A stretch of DNA of 64,000 nucleotides from Guadua angustifolia (GCA_036346375.1 CM070517.1:12689161-12753160), one strand, 5' to 3'; numbered from the stretch's first letter, positions 10,181 through 22,602 are shown. The notes: generated by a model from the letters alone, not told the origin. Translations and numbers: made by a program.

Positions 10181-12230
10181 TCATAGTGTCCATATCTTGA
10201 AGAAAATGCGCTTTGGGATATCCTCTGCCTTAATCTTCAACTGGTGGTATCCTGATCTAAGATCAATCTTAGAGAAAACTCCTGCCCCTCTTAATTGATC
10301 AAATAAATCGTCTATCCTGGGCAACGGATACTTGTTCTTTATTGTTACTTCATTAAGCGCTCGGTAATCTACACACATCCGAAAACTCCCATCTTTCTTC
10401 TTAACAAACAGGACCAGTGCTCCCCAAGGTGACGAGCTCGGTCTAATGAATCCTTTTCCCAATAACTCCTCGATCTGCTTCTTCATTTCAACCAACTCTT
10501 CAGTAGACATCCAATACGGTTTCTTTGCTATTGGTGCTGTTCCAGGCACTAGGTCGATTACAAACTCTATGTCTCTATCTGGTGGCATTCCAGGTAACTC
10601 CTCGGGAAAAACATCCAGATACTCACTGACCACTGGTACATCCTTCAAACTGATGGTTTCTAAACTGTTTACCAACAACTGCCCTTCTCGAACTGCCGTT
10701 GCTTGAAATTCCACTTTCCTGCCTTCGGGGCTCTCTATAGACACGACTCTTCGTCCACAGTCTAATACAGCCTTGTGCTTAGACAGCCAATCCATTCCTA
10801 GTATAACATCTAGCGTCTGGGTATCTAGTATAATAAGGTTCGCTAGGAACTCGACACCTTGTATTACTAGCTTAACCCCAGAACAACCGATCTTAGATCG
10901 AAGTTCTGATCCAGGGGATTGGACTATAAGCGTATTTTGAAGGTTGACAATACCCAATTCATTTTGCATAGCAAAAACTCGAGAAACAAAGGAATGTGAA
11001 GCTCCGGAATTGAATAAAACGGTAGCTGGCATTGAATTGACTAGAAACTTACCCAGAACTACGTCCGTGGCGTTTTGAACTTCATCTGTCGTGACGTGGT
11101 TGACTCTGCCTCGTGCAACTGATTGGGGTGCGGATCTAGCCTGAGCAGGTCCTCTGCTTCCTCCTTGAGCAAGGGTTCTAGCAGGCGTGTTTCCCAGATT
11201 GAAACGTACTGGGGTCACACCTCCCTTCTTTGGGCAGACATTGGCGAAGTGCCCTGTCTCGTTACAATTGTAGCAGCGTCTTCCTGACATCTGCTGGTTT
11301 CCTCCATTCTGGTTAACAGTTCTTACTAGAGTCTGGGGGGTTTGTCCTGTTGGTCTTGGCATCGGCGACGGTGTCCTGACAATGTTTCCCTGTTGGAACC
11401 TAGAGAATTGTTTGGGTATCATCCTTGGTTTCTGCTGACCATGGCATCCACCTTGTTGTGCCATGCGACATTTGCGGTTATCATCCAACTCCTTGCGTTT
11501 GTCCTCCAGTATAAGTGCCTTGTTCACTAGTTCTTGAAAATCAGAAAATGTGTGGGTAATCAATCCCACCGCAATCAATGTTAAGTCCTTCATGAAACGG
11601 ACCGTTTAGTTTAGTTCTGTTACGCCCCTCCGGAGCGTAGCGTGCTAGTTGAGTGAATTTATTTAAATAATCGGCCACTGACTGGCCTCCTTGCTTCAGC
11701 GCTCTAAACTCTTCCTTTTTCAATTCCATAATACCTTCTAGCACATGGTACTGACAAAAAGCTATGGTAAATTCTTCCCAAGTGATATCCTGTGGGTTTT
11801 CCTGCGATGCGCAGTAGTTTTCCCACCATTCAGCTGCTATTCCTTCTAGCTGATGAGAGGCGTAAAGCACTCTCTCATTTCCATCACACTGTGTTATATG
11901 TAGTTTCCTCTCGATGGTCCTCAACCAGTCATCTGCCTCTAATGGGCTAGCGTTTCCTGAGAAAGTTGGCAGACGCGTCCTCATAAACTCGGACAATCTT
12001 GACTAGGGACGTGGTCCATTGTTAACAGCTTGATTGTTGGTAGCTGCTTGGTTGTTGATTTACTGTACGGTTGCCATCATGGTCTGCATTAACTGCGTTT
12101 GTGCTGCGAGAAAAGCTCCCAGATTCTGCATGTCAACTTGTGGTGCTGCCTGAGGAAGTGATGCGTTGTTCTGACTGCCTCCCTGACGTGAACCACTGCC
12201 TCCGACTCCGGCGTTGCGAGTGTTCACCAT
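10181..12230 (-). pseudogene. Tekay/Del-type gag-protease-RT
   Basis: The first Met is at 12230 (MVNTRNAGVGG), followed by a Gln/Asn-rich leader, the gag core (LPTFSGNASPLEADDWL, WWENYCASQ), the zinc knuckle CYNCNETGHFANVC, the protease and the first half of RT (CVDYRALNEVTIKNKYPLPR, SKIDLRSGYHQLKI). Breaks: TAA at 12060-12062, TAG at 12003-12005 (Gln positions likely), and a frameshift at about 11595 between HEGLN and the following TLIAVGL block. The protease reads VLFNSGASHSF, with Asn where the catalytic Asp of DSGAS should be. The lineage call rests on the CCHC spacing, RT motifs and the very long LTR. Confidence 0.85.
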
Positions 12231-12523
12231 CTGCTGATTGCTTCAATGGTTTAGAAATGAGAGGGAAAGAATAGGCAAGTAAAGGAACTTATATGGGGGG
12301 AACAAGTGTAACTAAAAACCCTTAAACATCAATTCATAAATAATAGATAGGTATGGCTGCTCACAAGGGCCTAGGGGCCATGCAACCACACCAGCAATCG
12401 CAATCAACAACCAAAATAGTTCATTACAACATCGTCATCTAAGGGAAGTTCGAGAATTAAAAGACGCGACTCTAACAAGTGAGTCTCAACGCAAAAATCC
12501 GACAACTAATAAACCCAAAGAAT

Positions 12524-13275
12524 TCAGTCCTCGATCCATCCTGGCTGCGGCTCGCCTATCACGTATACTAGCGGGTGAGCTGGCATTGGGGCAAACTGAT
12601 CCCCATGCCCTCCCACTTTGCCGGGGCTCCACTGCCGCCGATCCTCCGCACGTGCTCGCTCCTTCTCCTCTGGCACCTCCTCCTCGTCCTCGTCGTCAAG
12701 CTCCATGACGGCCTCAGGCTCCCCATGACCGTAGAGGGCCTCCTCTAGCTCGGCGATCCTCTGCACAGCGTGCATCCTGGTCTCTCGCTGGGCTGTCTCG
12801 GTCTCCTCCAAGGTGTGGTATACTGACATTAGCTCTAGGGTAGCCACATCCATGGCCTCCTCCTGGCCACAGCAAACCGTCCCAGGTGGACGATAGCAGC
12901 ATCGTCCTCTAACTCCAAACGCACCTGGATGGGTCCACCCGCATGTGGGTGCACGCAGAAAGCAGTGTCCCACAGCTCATAGCCGTAGTCACGGCTGATC
13001 TTCCGAAGCGCTAGCCGGGCACACTCCTGAATGCCCGCCTCGTAGCTGGCTCGCTTCACCACGAGGAGGAGCGGACGACTGGCGTGAGCATTCTCCCGTG
13101 CATACAGAGTAAAGGTAGTCTCCCAGCCGCGGTTGATGCCGTTGACCACCTAGGTGCGAGACCGGTAAAGAGGGCGGTCAAAACCTCCAAGCACCTGGAG
13201 CATCCTCCAAAGCTCCGCAGCGTAACCTCCGTGACGCTCGCCGAAGGAGTGAACCATCCTCATCTGCCAAATAAA
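12524..13275 (-). pseudogene. Extra ORF between LTR and gag of the Tekay-type element
   Basis: A minus-strand coding region upstream of gag. It can be read as MVHSFGERHGGYAAELW, then VNGINRGWETTFTLYAREN, a hydrophobic middle part (LLLVVKRASYEAGIQECARL), a helical Glu-rich segment (HTLEETETAQRETRMHAVQR) and an acidic tail ending PQPGWIED-stop. A TAG at 13150-13152 and a frameshift at about 12860 break it. I recall similar leader ORFs in grass RIRE3-like elements but know no function. It is neither gag nor env by motif. Codon use and length (about 240 residues) suggest it was once coding. Confidence 0.55.
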
Positions 13276-13463
13276 CTCGCCAGTACTAAAATTTTAAAAG
13301 AACACAAAAGTAATAGCAAAATGCAGCATAGGTATGAAGTAAGGAAGAAGGGATAAGTCAAGATTTCATTGATTATTCTTGTCGAATTTTATTCTTTAGA
13401 AATTAACTTTTATCCTCTCTAAAATGGCCAGTCTAACTAGGGTTAAGTCCTACAGTCAGTATG

Positions 13464-13475
13464 GCTCTGATACCA
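13464..13475 (-). other. Primer binding site of the Tekay-type element
   Basis: Minus strand reads TGGTATCAGAGC exactly, the site complementary to initiator-Met tRNA. It lies four bases from the inner LTR end at 13480, so the long LTR at 13480-17249 is the 5' LTR of a minus-strand element. Confidence 0.95.
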
Positions 13476-13479
13476 ACTA

Positions 13480-16400
13480 TGTCGGGACTCGAATCTTCAA
13501 ATCCGGACCCTCTGTGTATTCGGTACTAGTCCAGGATCACGCTAGTACACACAGGATAAACAGGTTGAGATACCACAGACATACACAGCGGAAATAATAA
13601 TTAGGTACCTCAAATATAAATATAACGAGTTACACGACCTTATGGTCACCTTACAATAATTCGTCACGCAGGATGATAAATAAAAGTAGCACAAGTTCAA
13701 TAGCGGAAGCAAAAATACGTCAATGAACCCCTCGTTCTGCCACAGGCAACTGACGAGGCTCAACCCTAATTTTCCGGTCCTTCGTTAAACTCCTCCTCCC
13801 AAGCTGGTGTTGCTTCTTCTTCTGAGGTTTTTGTTGAAGCAAGGGTGAGTATACAACATACTCAACAAGTCATGCACAATGCAGTTCTATTACTACATGC
13901 ATGGCTTATTCCAAAGGAAAGGCTTAAATGGTTATTTTGCCTAAAGCGGCATTTCTTTTATCAGATAATCTTAATTAGATTAAAAGCGGTAAAATCATTA
14001 CTATAATAATTAGTTTCTCAATTCTTTTCCAACAATTCGGCACATAGCCCTAAGTTCATTTCACCTGTCTTTGGCACACAGCCACCCATTCCACATTTTA
14101 TTTTGAAAATCTAACCCTTAACTCAGAATCCCGAGCATTGTCCAATATCATGACGCTGCTATTCAATAGATTTAACACACACTCTGCAGAGGTGTACACT
14201 TTACCCACAGATACATCGCCACCACACAGTGATTGATTGCAACAAAGTCTTTCAGAGACTAACACCTAACCTGTGAACCTCTCTAGTATTGCCTTTCTAA
14301 CACTTCCCTTACTCAGAGCCAAAGTTTAGAACAGGCAAATACAGTTGGATGGGTACCAAGCCGTAGCACAAGTACGCTCCCCCACACGGTTACATTCTTG
14401 TGTAACTGTCGCCCCGAGGTGTCAAAGGAAAGATATTAGAACCCTAATAAACTAGGTCTGTCCCATTCCAGACAAGTGGTTGTACGAGTAACTCAGTTCA
14501 AAGGCTTGCAAAGTGAAGTCCTTAACTATCCTAGGCAAGACATCCATTTTATATTTCTCGGCACACAGCCTTTACAATCTTTAATACATCTTGTTGCCAC
14601 ACAGGCCCACCTGGCACGAAGCCTCCTTGCCACTTGCCCCGGTCCAAATCATTTCCCACCCCGGTTTGCATTTATGCAACATATGCCAATGCCCACTTCA
14701 TTGCATGAGTAGAACCACATAGGTCGCTACCCCCAATTCCATCTCATGACATCATCGCATTATTCCAAAATGCGTTCCATAATTGTTTAGTCAATATTCT
14801 TTTTGCAATTTGAAAGTTATTCAACAAGATACAAGCATACTAAGCAACTAATCACGGTCTAGCCTCCCGTGTTGGCTTTATAATAGCAACCAACTTAAAT
14901 TGATACTTAGGGTGTCAAGGATTTCAGGGCATACAGTTAATATAACAAGGCGGCATAATCAAGGTAGGTGTAATATCTACTTTACCCAAATTAATTTAAA
15001 TGTCATATTTCTAATTAATATAGCATGCATAGTTTAAATTGAAATACATTTTAAAATCTAGGGGCAATATGGTCAAAGCATGACTTGCCTTCGAAAAGTA
15101 GTTGATCCTGATCTGAAACTTGCGATGGGTCTTCGAATTCTTCTCCGACAATTTCCGGCAACTCGGAGTCTAATCGCAACACACAATCATACAATAAGCA
15201 CATAAACAGACAGCAACAGCAACAGCAACTCTAAAATAAAATAAAATTCACTAATAAATAGTTCACATTTTTACAAATTTTTAGGAACTAGAATCGCTCA
15301 AATCGAAGCTAAGCGCAAAAGTTATAGCGATTGCAAGTTTGTATAATCAGATAAAAGAAAAACCGAATTAATCGATTTATTTTTCTACTGGAAATCCGGT
15401 TAAATACCCCCCGGCTTGACACGTGTCAGCACAAGAGCCAGCCACGTCGGCTCGGTCACTGACCCGTGGGCCCCTCGGTGACGTCGTCAAGACACCCGCC
15501 TCGCCGACCGACAAGTGGGCCTAGATTACGATGCACGGTCCGCCGAAGAATCGACACGTGGCGCAGCATCCGCCGTCCACGCGGACACATATTTTCCCAG
15601 CCGTTGGATTTAAATCCAACGGTTGGTATATGGCAACGGCTGGGCCTCCGCGCGGCTACGTGGCACTATCCCGACCGCACGTTCGAATTTCAACGGTCGG
15701 ATCATGCCTCAGGCGGCTGCTAGGGTTTTTGGATGGCTACGTGGCAAGATTTTAGCCACTGATCTAAGATCCGATGGCCATTATCAAGCACGTCGAGGAT
15801 GGCTACGTGGCGCTATGGTGGCGGTAGGATTAAGGATCTACGGCCATTTTCAACGCGTCCAAACGCAGCTACGTGGACTCACTGGCGCGGTTGGATGAAG
15901 ATCCAACGGTGGTAGTCACCCGAGCAAGGAACTGCTCACCGAGCCTACGTGGTTTAATCCGAGCCGAAGATCTAAGATCTAACGGTGAAGATCTACCGCT
16001 ATTGGTCTACGCGATGCAATCGGCATCGTTGAGACAAGATCCAACGGCCATTATCAACGCATCCACACGACGGCTACGTGGACTCCTCAGAACCACACGA
16101 TGACGATCTATCGGCCATTTTCAAGCGCATCTGATACGACTACGCGGCGCTACGGTGGCGGTTGGATCGAGAATCCACGGCCGAGATCTACCGAAGCTAC
16201 TCGAGTCTAGCTCTACAGGAAGGGGGGAACGTGGCGTTACCTCGGATGTTAGATGGGGATCCGGCGGTTGGGGTTGATTGCAGATGTTGATGAAGGTGCG
16301 GCGGCACTTGTCACCGGACTTGGGGAAGAAGAGGTAGCTTGTGGCGTTTCCGGGCGTCTCCGGTGAGAAGAGGTACTCCACTCGACGCGTCTCGGCACGG

Positions 16401-17249
16401 CGAACTCGAGACAAGTCTTGGTCGCGGCGGAGAGCGACGGACGACGGTGAAAATCAAGGGAAACCGAGGCGGCGGCTATGCCAACTTCGGCGAGCGAGTG
16501 GGAGAGCTACGGGGCACGACTGCTAACGGGCGAACGAACAAAATGTGCGGGGCGAAGGGACCAGTTAAATGCGCCATAACACGGTCGTCGAGATGCCTTG
16601 GAACACGCGCAAATCCACCTCCAATCTCGGCAGCCAACAGTCGACGGCGGCGCACTGTTCGCCCTCTCCCGATGCGGCGTGATCCGGTCCGTCCATTCGG
16701 CTGCGATCCGATGGTGTCAGGACTCGGGTGATGCGGTAATGGCACAGCCATCCGATCGAGATCCGACGGCTCCGGACGGGCGACGGTTCGGCTACCCACG
16801 CTACGTGGCGCAATCCGGTCGGCTCGAGATAATACGATCCAACGACGCTCGCGATTAGACGACGCGGCCCCACCACAACAGTTCGATCGGGATCGCACGG
16901 CCCGGAGCGGCGGCGCTAGGGTTTCAATGACGCACAAGACAAAGTTGGGCTCGGCCAAAGATCAGAGCAATGGCATTTTCCGACTTTTAACATTTAAATT
17001 AATTCTAGAAAATCAAAGTAATTATTTAGGGCACTAAAAATACCCAAAAAATTCTAGAAAAATTCCAGAAAATATTTCAAGGCATTTAGAGCTTAAATAA
17101 AATATTTTTATTTATTTTTGATAATTACCTTTGATATTTATTTATCCAAGTGGGAGATAAATTCAAATTAAACTTAATTAATTCCAAAAATTCAGATAAA
17201 TTCAAATAACTCCAAAAATTTAAATTAGGCCAAATTTTGGGATGTTACA
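13480..17249 (-). repeat. Tekay-type 5' LTR (LTR1, 3770 bp)
   Basis: On the plus strand it starts TGTCGGGACTCG beside the primer site and ends TTTTGGGATGTTACA. Four other LTRs of this family lie in the window (26396-29913, 18179-21178, 60427-63652, 60065 onward) and share both ends and the block near the start with CACACAGG and TTATGGTCA. Between about 15400 and 16850 it is GC-rich and contains a degenerate tandem array with ABRE-like motifs. The long frames between 15466 and 16958 on both strands are by-products of this GC-rich array and encode nothing recognisable. Confidence 0.9.
15555..16809 (-). promoter_or_regulatory. Array of ABRE/G-box-like motifs in LTR1
   Basis: Degenerate repeat units of roughly 65-130 bp built around GATCCAACGGCCATTATCAA followed by GGCTACGTGG. 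Five sites match YACGTGGC exactly (15555, 15657, 15738, 15804, 16802) and three more read TACGTGG followed by A or T (15870, 15946, 16075). YACGTGGC is the published core of abscisic-acid response elements bound by bZIP factors. The array lies in the LTR's upstream (U3) part relative to minus-strand transcription. Binding is inferred, not shown. Confidence 0.5.
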
Positions 17250-17449
17250 TAAGTCCCCCGCGGTGGAGGCCCCAGGGCCGCCCTCTTGGGACCTCTGGGC
17301 CAGTTGAGGGCTCGAAGACCTGGCGGCGGCCGCCGCGTTCGCCTGCTGTGAGAAAGGCACGTCAGATGGAGAAGCGCAAGCTCAGGGGCTCGCCCTTGGG
17401 AGTCCTTACCATTGCGCGGTCGGCCCATTCAACGTGAGGCTTCTTGGCC

Positions 17450-18178
17450 TCACGGTCGTCCAGATGTGCGAGGGCGTTTCTTCTTCCTTCTTACTTTTGC
17501 CTCACGGCAAAGGGAGCATCCTCTTGGCCGTGTCAAGCAACTCTGGTTGTCCTGCGAGCACGATTTAATGGTCGTGAAAAGCGCCGCAGTACACAAACCA
17601 AGAATGGATTGAAGCGCCACCTCGGCCTTCCAGCGCAGTATGTTCTTCAGGACCGGGGGATCAAGGGTGTATTCATGCGCCGCCTTTCCGAACATCTCAT
17701 TCATCCTGGCGGCGACCCAGGATTCCTTCGGCGCTGCAAGCAAACGAACAGTCAAGAAGACTCGAAGGACGGAGGCGAGCAAGTCCACAGGGCAAGGAGA
17801 CGCACCAGACGTGCCCTCGTGGGTCATGTCGTCGCACCCTATGATCTCGTAGAACGGGTGTTCCCTCTTTCGAAGGGGGAAAACCCGGCTCCGCAGGAAG
17901 TCGCAGGCGATCGCCTGCCTGGTGAGGCCATGCGTGGCACAAATGTGGATGGCGCAGATGGCCTCCTCGTCGGGCTCCAGGTCGTCTAACTCTGGGGTCT
18001 CTTTCTTCCCGGTGATCGGTGTCCCGTCAAACGACAGTGCCCCGGTCCGACCCTTCTTCAAGTAAAACCACCGCTCAGTCCATGGACCAAGGGAGTCACG
18101 AGATTGGATCTTGCGGAAGGCCCATGGGATTCCCGTCCGCAGCCGGAAGTAAAGGCATCCGACCACAGGGTCCTTCCC
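17450..18178 (-). pseudogene. Element A antisense ORF, middle part
   Basis: A long minus-strand frame with FRLRTGIPWAFRKIQSRD, WTERWFYLKKGR, a Pro/Asp/Glu stretch (PELDDLEPDEEAI) and HPFYEIIGCDD. This composition is typical of the conserved ORF that RIRE2-like gypsy elements carry antisense to gag-pol; I know no proven function. It is cut at its upstream side by the solo LTR at 18179-21178; reading resumes beyond it at 21179-21525. The frame continues 42 bases into the LTR only by chance, so the Met at 18220 is not the start. On its downstream side (17250-17450) the sequence is the same kind of GC-rich element DNA with no clear frame. Confidence 0.6.
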
Positions 18179-21178
18179 TGTAACATCCCAAAATTTGAGT
18201 TTTGGAATGTTTAAAATCAAAAATGAATCATTTGTAATTTCTTGGACTTAACCGAAGCTTAAATTGAATTTTCTAATAATTATAAGATTTAATTTGATTA
18301 ATCTATGCATCAAATTAAAATCAAAAATGAATCATTGGGTTCCTTGTGCCTCAAGGAATTTTTCTGTATTTTTGGAGATTTTTCTGAATTTATTTGCTAT
18401 TTATTTGAATTTATTTGGAGTTATTTGAATTTCTGGAATTTATTAAATTGGAAAAACATTTTTTAATTTCCAAAATTCCTTCGGGCTGAAATTGCCTCCG
18501 GCCCATTTCCTATTCATGCTCGCCCACTCATGGCAAGACTGCATCCGTCCGATCCGCGCCACGCGTCAAACTTGATCACGCCACGCCGCCTCAAGACCGC
18601 GTCGCCTCAAACCCTAAACCTAGCGCCGCCTTTTGGCGTTCATGCCGGCCCGCCTCCCTAGGCCTATTTAAGGCACGGCCGACCTCATCCCAAGGTTCCC
18701 CGCTCCACGCCGCACACGCCGCCTCCTTCCTCATCGCCCGAGACGCTGCCACCGCGGAGAACGCCCTCGCCAAAGTTTTTGCCACCTCGTGCGCCTTCTC
18801 CGCCGTCTCCTAGCCGCTCCGGTCATCCTCCACCGCCGCCGTGGACACCCCCGAACTCGTCGCGTTGAGTTCTTCCGGATCCGCCACTTCTTCCGCCCGA
18901 TCCGACCGTCCCTCGCCGCGTCCGGTGTCATCTTCTCCGCCTCCGGTAAGTGCGCGCCGCCGCCTCGCCGTCGTTTCCCATCTGCAAACCTCAGCCGTCC
19001 GATCTGCGGTGGACGCTCCAGATCGCGCCACGTCCTTCCAGCCGTGAGCATCAACCGTCGCCGTCCGATTCGGATCCAACGTTCAAGATCTTGCCGCGTG
19101 GCCGAACCCGCTCCCCTGCTGCGTCAGCGCCACGTCGGCTGCGTCTCGCCGCCATGTGTTTGCCCTGTGGCAAGCCACGTCAGCCCTAGCAGCCGCGTCA
19201 GCCGCCACCTCGGCGCGGTCTGCCACATCACCCGAATGTCGCCTCGGTGCGCTTGGTTCACCGTGGACCGAGTCTCTGACTCGTGGGTCCCACATGTCAC
19301 CGAAAATTTTATTTTCTTTTCTGATTTTCCAAAAAACCGAAAATCCCAGCCAATCACAAGCTGCCACGTGTCACCCTTGTGAATTTCTCTGATTTTCTCT
19401 GAATTAAATCTTCTAGGAGCCCGTTCTCCTTCGTCCGAACTCCGATTGGAGTGATTCAAATTTCTAAATTTTTATAAAATCGAGATCTACATTCCAGAGC
19501 CATTTATTTTCAATTTTGAGCTTGTTTTCTCCTCTGTTTTGTATTTATTTGGTTTCATTGCTTTATTTTTCGGTAGACGCGAATCCCGAAGGAGCGAACG
19601 GAGACTTCGAAAACCAAGAATCAGCACTTGAACAACAAGGCAAGTCGTATACCTTTGATCATATTGAACCCATGTTTGCAAAAGTACTTTGTTTTATACA
19701 ATTGCATGCTATTTGTGTAACAATGCTAGTTTATGGGAGTAGCTATTTACCTGTTTGAGTATGCCCCTTTGATTATTGGAATGCCATGTATCCATTGTTA
19801 ACCATAGGTTGGGACATTATTAGTTGGACATAATCATAGTACCAAAGATTGGGTTATCGTAGCTATGCTTAGCCATGCTTAGTTGTCCGATGGGATTCAT
19901 ATCACCCGTGAGCTAATGCTAATCTTGACTTAATGAGATATGGAATTGTGGTGTTGACCATTGTTGTAAAACTTGTTGTACCATGGCGGGGATGCCATTG
20001 GTTTTGGGTTAAACAAAATGTTTCCCTCGCAATTGATCGTGCGATAAAGGGGTCTTTGTTTAGCACATTGGGATGTGGTGTCTTGCAGAGACAATTTAAG
20101 GACTTAATCTTGTGCGCCATTGAACTGGGCCTAACCGTGCAACCACAAGTCCGGTATGGGACGGACCTAGCTGATTAATTTGCAATGTCCAGACTTGAGT
20201 ATTGCCATTGTTGGTGTGGGGTCCGAGATGGACGGGTAGACTCACATGGCTCAAGAGGGGCCCCGAGGGCTAAACCTTAGAGGGCAAGTCTTGGGTTTAG
20301 ACATGCATTGTAAAGGCTTTGTAGTGATCTCTCTGCCAACACACCAAAGGAAGTGTGTTCTTAGCGCTTGGCATTAAGGGATGATCATGTCTTGTGGGTA
20401 AAGCTGTACAACCTTTGCAGAGTGTAAACTATTCGAATAGCCGTGTCCGCGGTCATGGACAAGCTCGGGGATTTCACACGGGGTATAGAGTATTTTCCTG
20501 AAATGTGGGATGGTTGAGATGTGAACGGGGAGTTCACTGTTGTTTTGTTGTCTCAAGCTATACTGTTGAATTGTGTAGTTGATACTTGTTTCGAATGATG
20601 TAGGGTGATGCCTCATCATTCTGTTCATGTTGTCTACCATTGATTTTTCAGATTATTTATTATTGTTTTATTCAAACTGCCTTCAATCTATTTAGTGTAT
20701 TTAAATTTAAGTTATTGGTTTCTGCAAATGAACCTTATGACTATCCTTTGTCAAGTCGTGCATGAATATATTGCATCATTTCCCTACGGCTTGTTGAGTA
20801 CGTTTTGTACTCACGGCTTTATGCCCCTGTTGTTCAGTTGCTGAGGAAGGACCAAGTAATGAGTATCAAGAGGAGTACTATGAAGACTACGTCGACTTGG
20901 AGGGCGTTTCCCCAGACGATTGCCTGTGGCATGTCGAATGGCCCAAGTTATTTTATTTCTGCTGCAACAGTTTATTTGTTTCTTAAGCCAAGAGGCATTG
21001 GTGTATGAACCTTGACCATAAGGTCGTTTGCTTTATTCAATAATAATTTGTTTCTTCTTAGTTATTTTCGATGTATGGAATGATATGTCATCTATGTTTC
21101 TACTGTGTGCACTAGCGTGATTCTGAACTAGTGCGGTATACACAGAGGGTTTCGGATTTGCATATCCGGGTCCCGACA
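18179..21178 (+). repeat. Solo Tekay-type LTR (LTR4, 3000 bp), TSD TTCCC
   Basis: Starts TGTAACATCCCAAAATTT and ends GGGTCCCGACA, the reverse orientation of LTR1. It is flanked by perfect 5-bp duplications TTCCC (18174-18178 and 21179-21183) with no internal element DNA, so it is a solo LTR left by LTR-LTR recombination. It splits the antisense ORF of element A. A plus-strand TATA-like TATTTAAG is at 18665-18672. Frames at 18731-19459 on both strands are GC-rich LTR sequence, not genes. Confidence 0.95.
18665..18672 (+). promoter_or_regulatory. TATA-like box of LTR4
   Basis: CCTATTTAAGGC in GC-rich surroundings about 490 bp into the plus-oriented LTR. The same CCTATTTAAGG occurs at 63825-63835 in the plus-oriented LTR at the window end, and the reverse complement occurs in LTR2 near 29385. 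The shared position and sequence support a promoter for the family. Confidence 0.55.
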
Positions 21179-21525
21179 TTCCCGGAGCGAAACAAGGAAA
21201 AGAAGCGAAAGAAGAGCGAGAGGGTGGGGAGAATTCCAAGGAACCCCTCGCATAGGTGGGAGAAGATGGAAAGGAGGAGGATTGAGTTAGACACCAGGTT
21301 GATGAGCTCGATCTCGCAGTGGGCAAGGATCGCCGCCATGAAGTCACTCTCAAGTGTCCGCAGGCCGAAGAGCGCGTAGTGCTCGGTGCACACGAGCTCG
21401 TCATCCCTAGGGTGCGGCTCGGACTCCCCGTCTGGCAACCTCCACATCGCTGGGTCGAGGAGGCCCAGGCCCATGAGCTCCCTCATCCTCGTCAACGACA
21501 TGGTGCTTCTCCCGAGTTTGGCCAT
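21179..21525 (-). pseudogene. Element A antisense ORF, upstream part
   Basis: A minus-strand frame from MAKLGRSTMSLTRMRELMGL at 21525 through PRDDELVCTEHYALFGLRTL and a hydrophobic middle segment to the solo-LTR target site at 21183. Removing the solo LTR and one TTCCC copy joins it to the frame at 18173 downward, so the two were one gene. The N-terminal Met at 21525 is a plausible start because upstream sequence loses coding character. Confidence 0.55.
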
Positions 21526-21930
21526 GGCGGTCGTCTTTGGGCTCGGTCGAGGAGGGAAGAATCGTGCGAGTAAGGGCTTGGAGTCGAGGAGCGCAAGGAA
21601 TCAGGAAGTTCTTCAAAGGTCGAAGAAGGTTTGGGTTTATAGGCCTGGGTCGGCGTCGGTTGGGGCCCCTCAAAAGGTGTGCCGACGGTGACTTGACAGG
21701 CGCAATTAAGGTTTAGGCGGTGGTTTCGAGGCGTTGCAGGCGTTCCCTCTAAACCAGTCAAATTCATACCTGCATCGTGAAGTCCAAGGGGCGCTAGGTG
21801 TCGCGAAGCCGAGATCTTGTCCTGGTAACCTCCGCCCGACCTCAATCAAAGGTGCGAGAAATCTGGAAGTCTGGTCCCAGCAAGCTTCAGGCTCGAGGTC
21901 AATCCAGATCTATTCCACGACCTTGAGCCT

Positions 21931-21936
21931 GGGGGG
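21931..21936 (+). other. Polypurine tract of element A
   Basis: A run of six G preceded by CCT and followed by CTAGC just before the LTR start TGACGA at 21942. Its position confirms plus orientation for element A. Confidence 0.6.
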
Positions 21937-21941
21937 CTAGC

Positions 21942-22579
21942 TGACGAGGACTGGGGAATCTCTGGCGAGTCAACGCGTGGTCAAAGGGGCTCCCGGCTCA
22001 AGGCATTGCAGCGAAGGCCCACGACCACGGCCCAACGACGCTCGTCCCCGCATGACCTCGAGCTCAGGCAACGGGGCTCCATTCCCGCTCAACCTCGACC
22101 TTGGCTCAGGGAAGTGCGTTGACTCGGCAGTTACCAAGACCTGCACGATGGCATTAAGGCGGACGTGGGCGGCGTTTCCAGAGCAGTTACAACCCACCTT
22201 CAATACGCACGAAGCCACTACCCCGGGGATCTCTCCCGACCGTTACAAGCAACGTCAGGGAGGATATAAGACCTCGCAAGGCATATGTATAGGGCAGGCT
22301 CGCTAGCCATAGACCAACATACTCAAACAGAGCACTCAGGCTCGAGCTGTAATCATCTCATTGTACACTCAGTTAGTGAATTCCTCCACCTCCGGAGAAG
22401 ACTGGACGTAGAGCCGCTACCCTCGCAGGGGGCCGAACCAGTATAATTCGCTGTTCCTTGCTCGCTGACGCCACATACACCGACCTACGTCTACGCCATT
22501 GTTGAGTGAAGCGCTTTTCGGGTCCCCCATTCACACCGATCCCCTTTTCACTCTTGCGGTCAGGCGATCCCGATCGTCA
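21942..22579 (+). repeat. Element A 3' LTR (638 bp, RIRE2-type)
   Basis: Starts TGACGA and ends TCGTCA, a perfect 6-bp terminal inverted repeat. The inner edge is set by the polypurine tract and the part at 22248-22441 matches the 5' LTR remnant at 8482-8673. The sequence directly after (22580-22602) is the polypurine region of copia B, showing that element A landed in that element. Confidence 0.9.
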
Positions 22580-22590
22580 ACAATACTCAC

Positions 22591-22602
22591 CAAAGGGGAG
22601 AT
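22591..22602 (+). other. Polypurine tract of copia B
   Basis: CAAAGGGGAGAT immediately before the LTR start TGAATG at 22603, the usual copia arrangement. Confidence 0.75.

Noticed and set aside
15466..16958. Several 60-160 codon frames in GC-rich DNA
   Set aside because: They lie inside LTR1, overlap on both strands, are Arg/Pro-rich and match the degenerate tandem array.
18591..19459. Long Arg-rich and Ser/Pro-rich frames
   Set aside because: All are within the solo LTR4, mutually overlapping, and no domain is recognisable.
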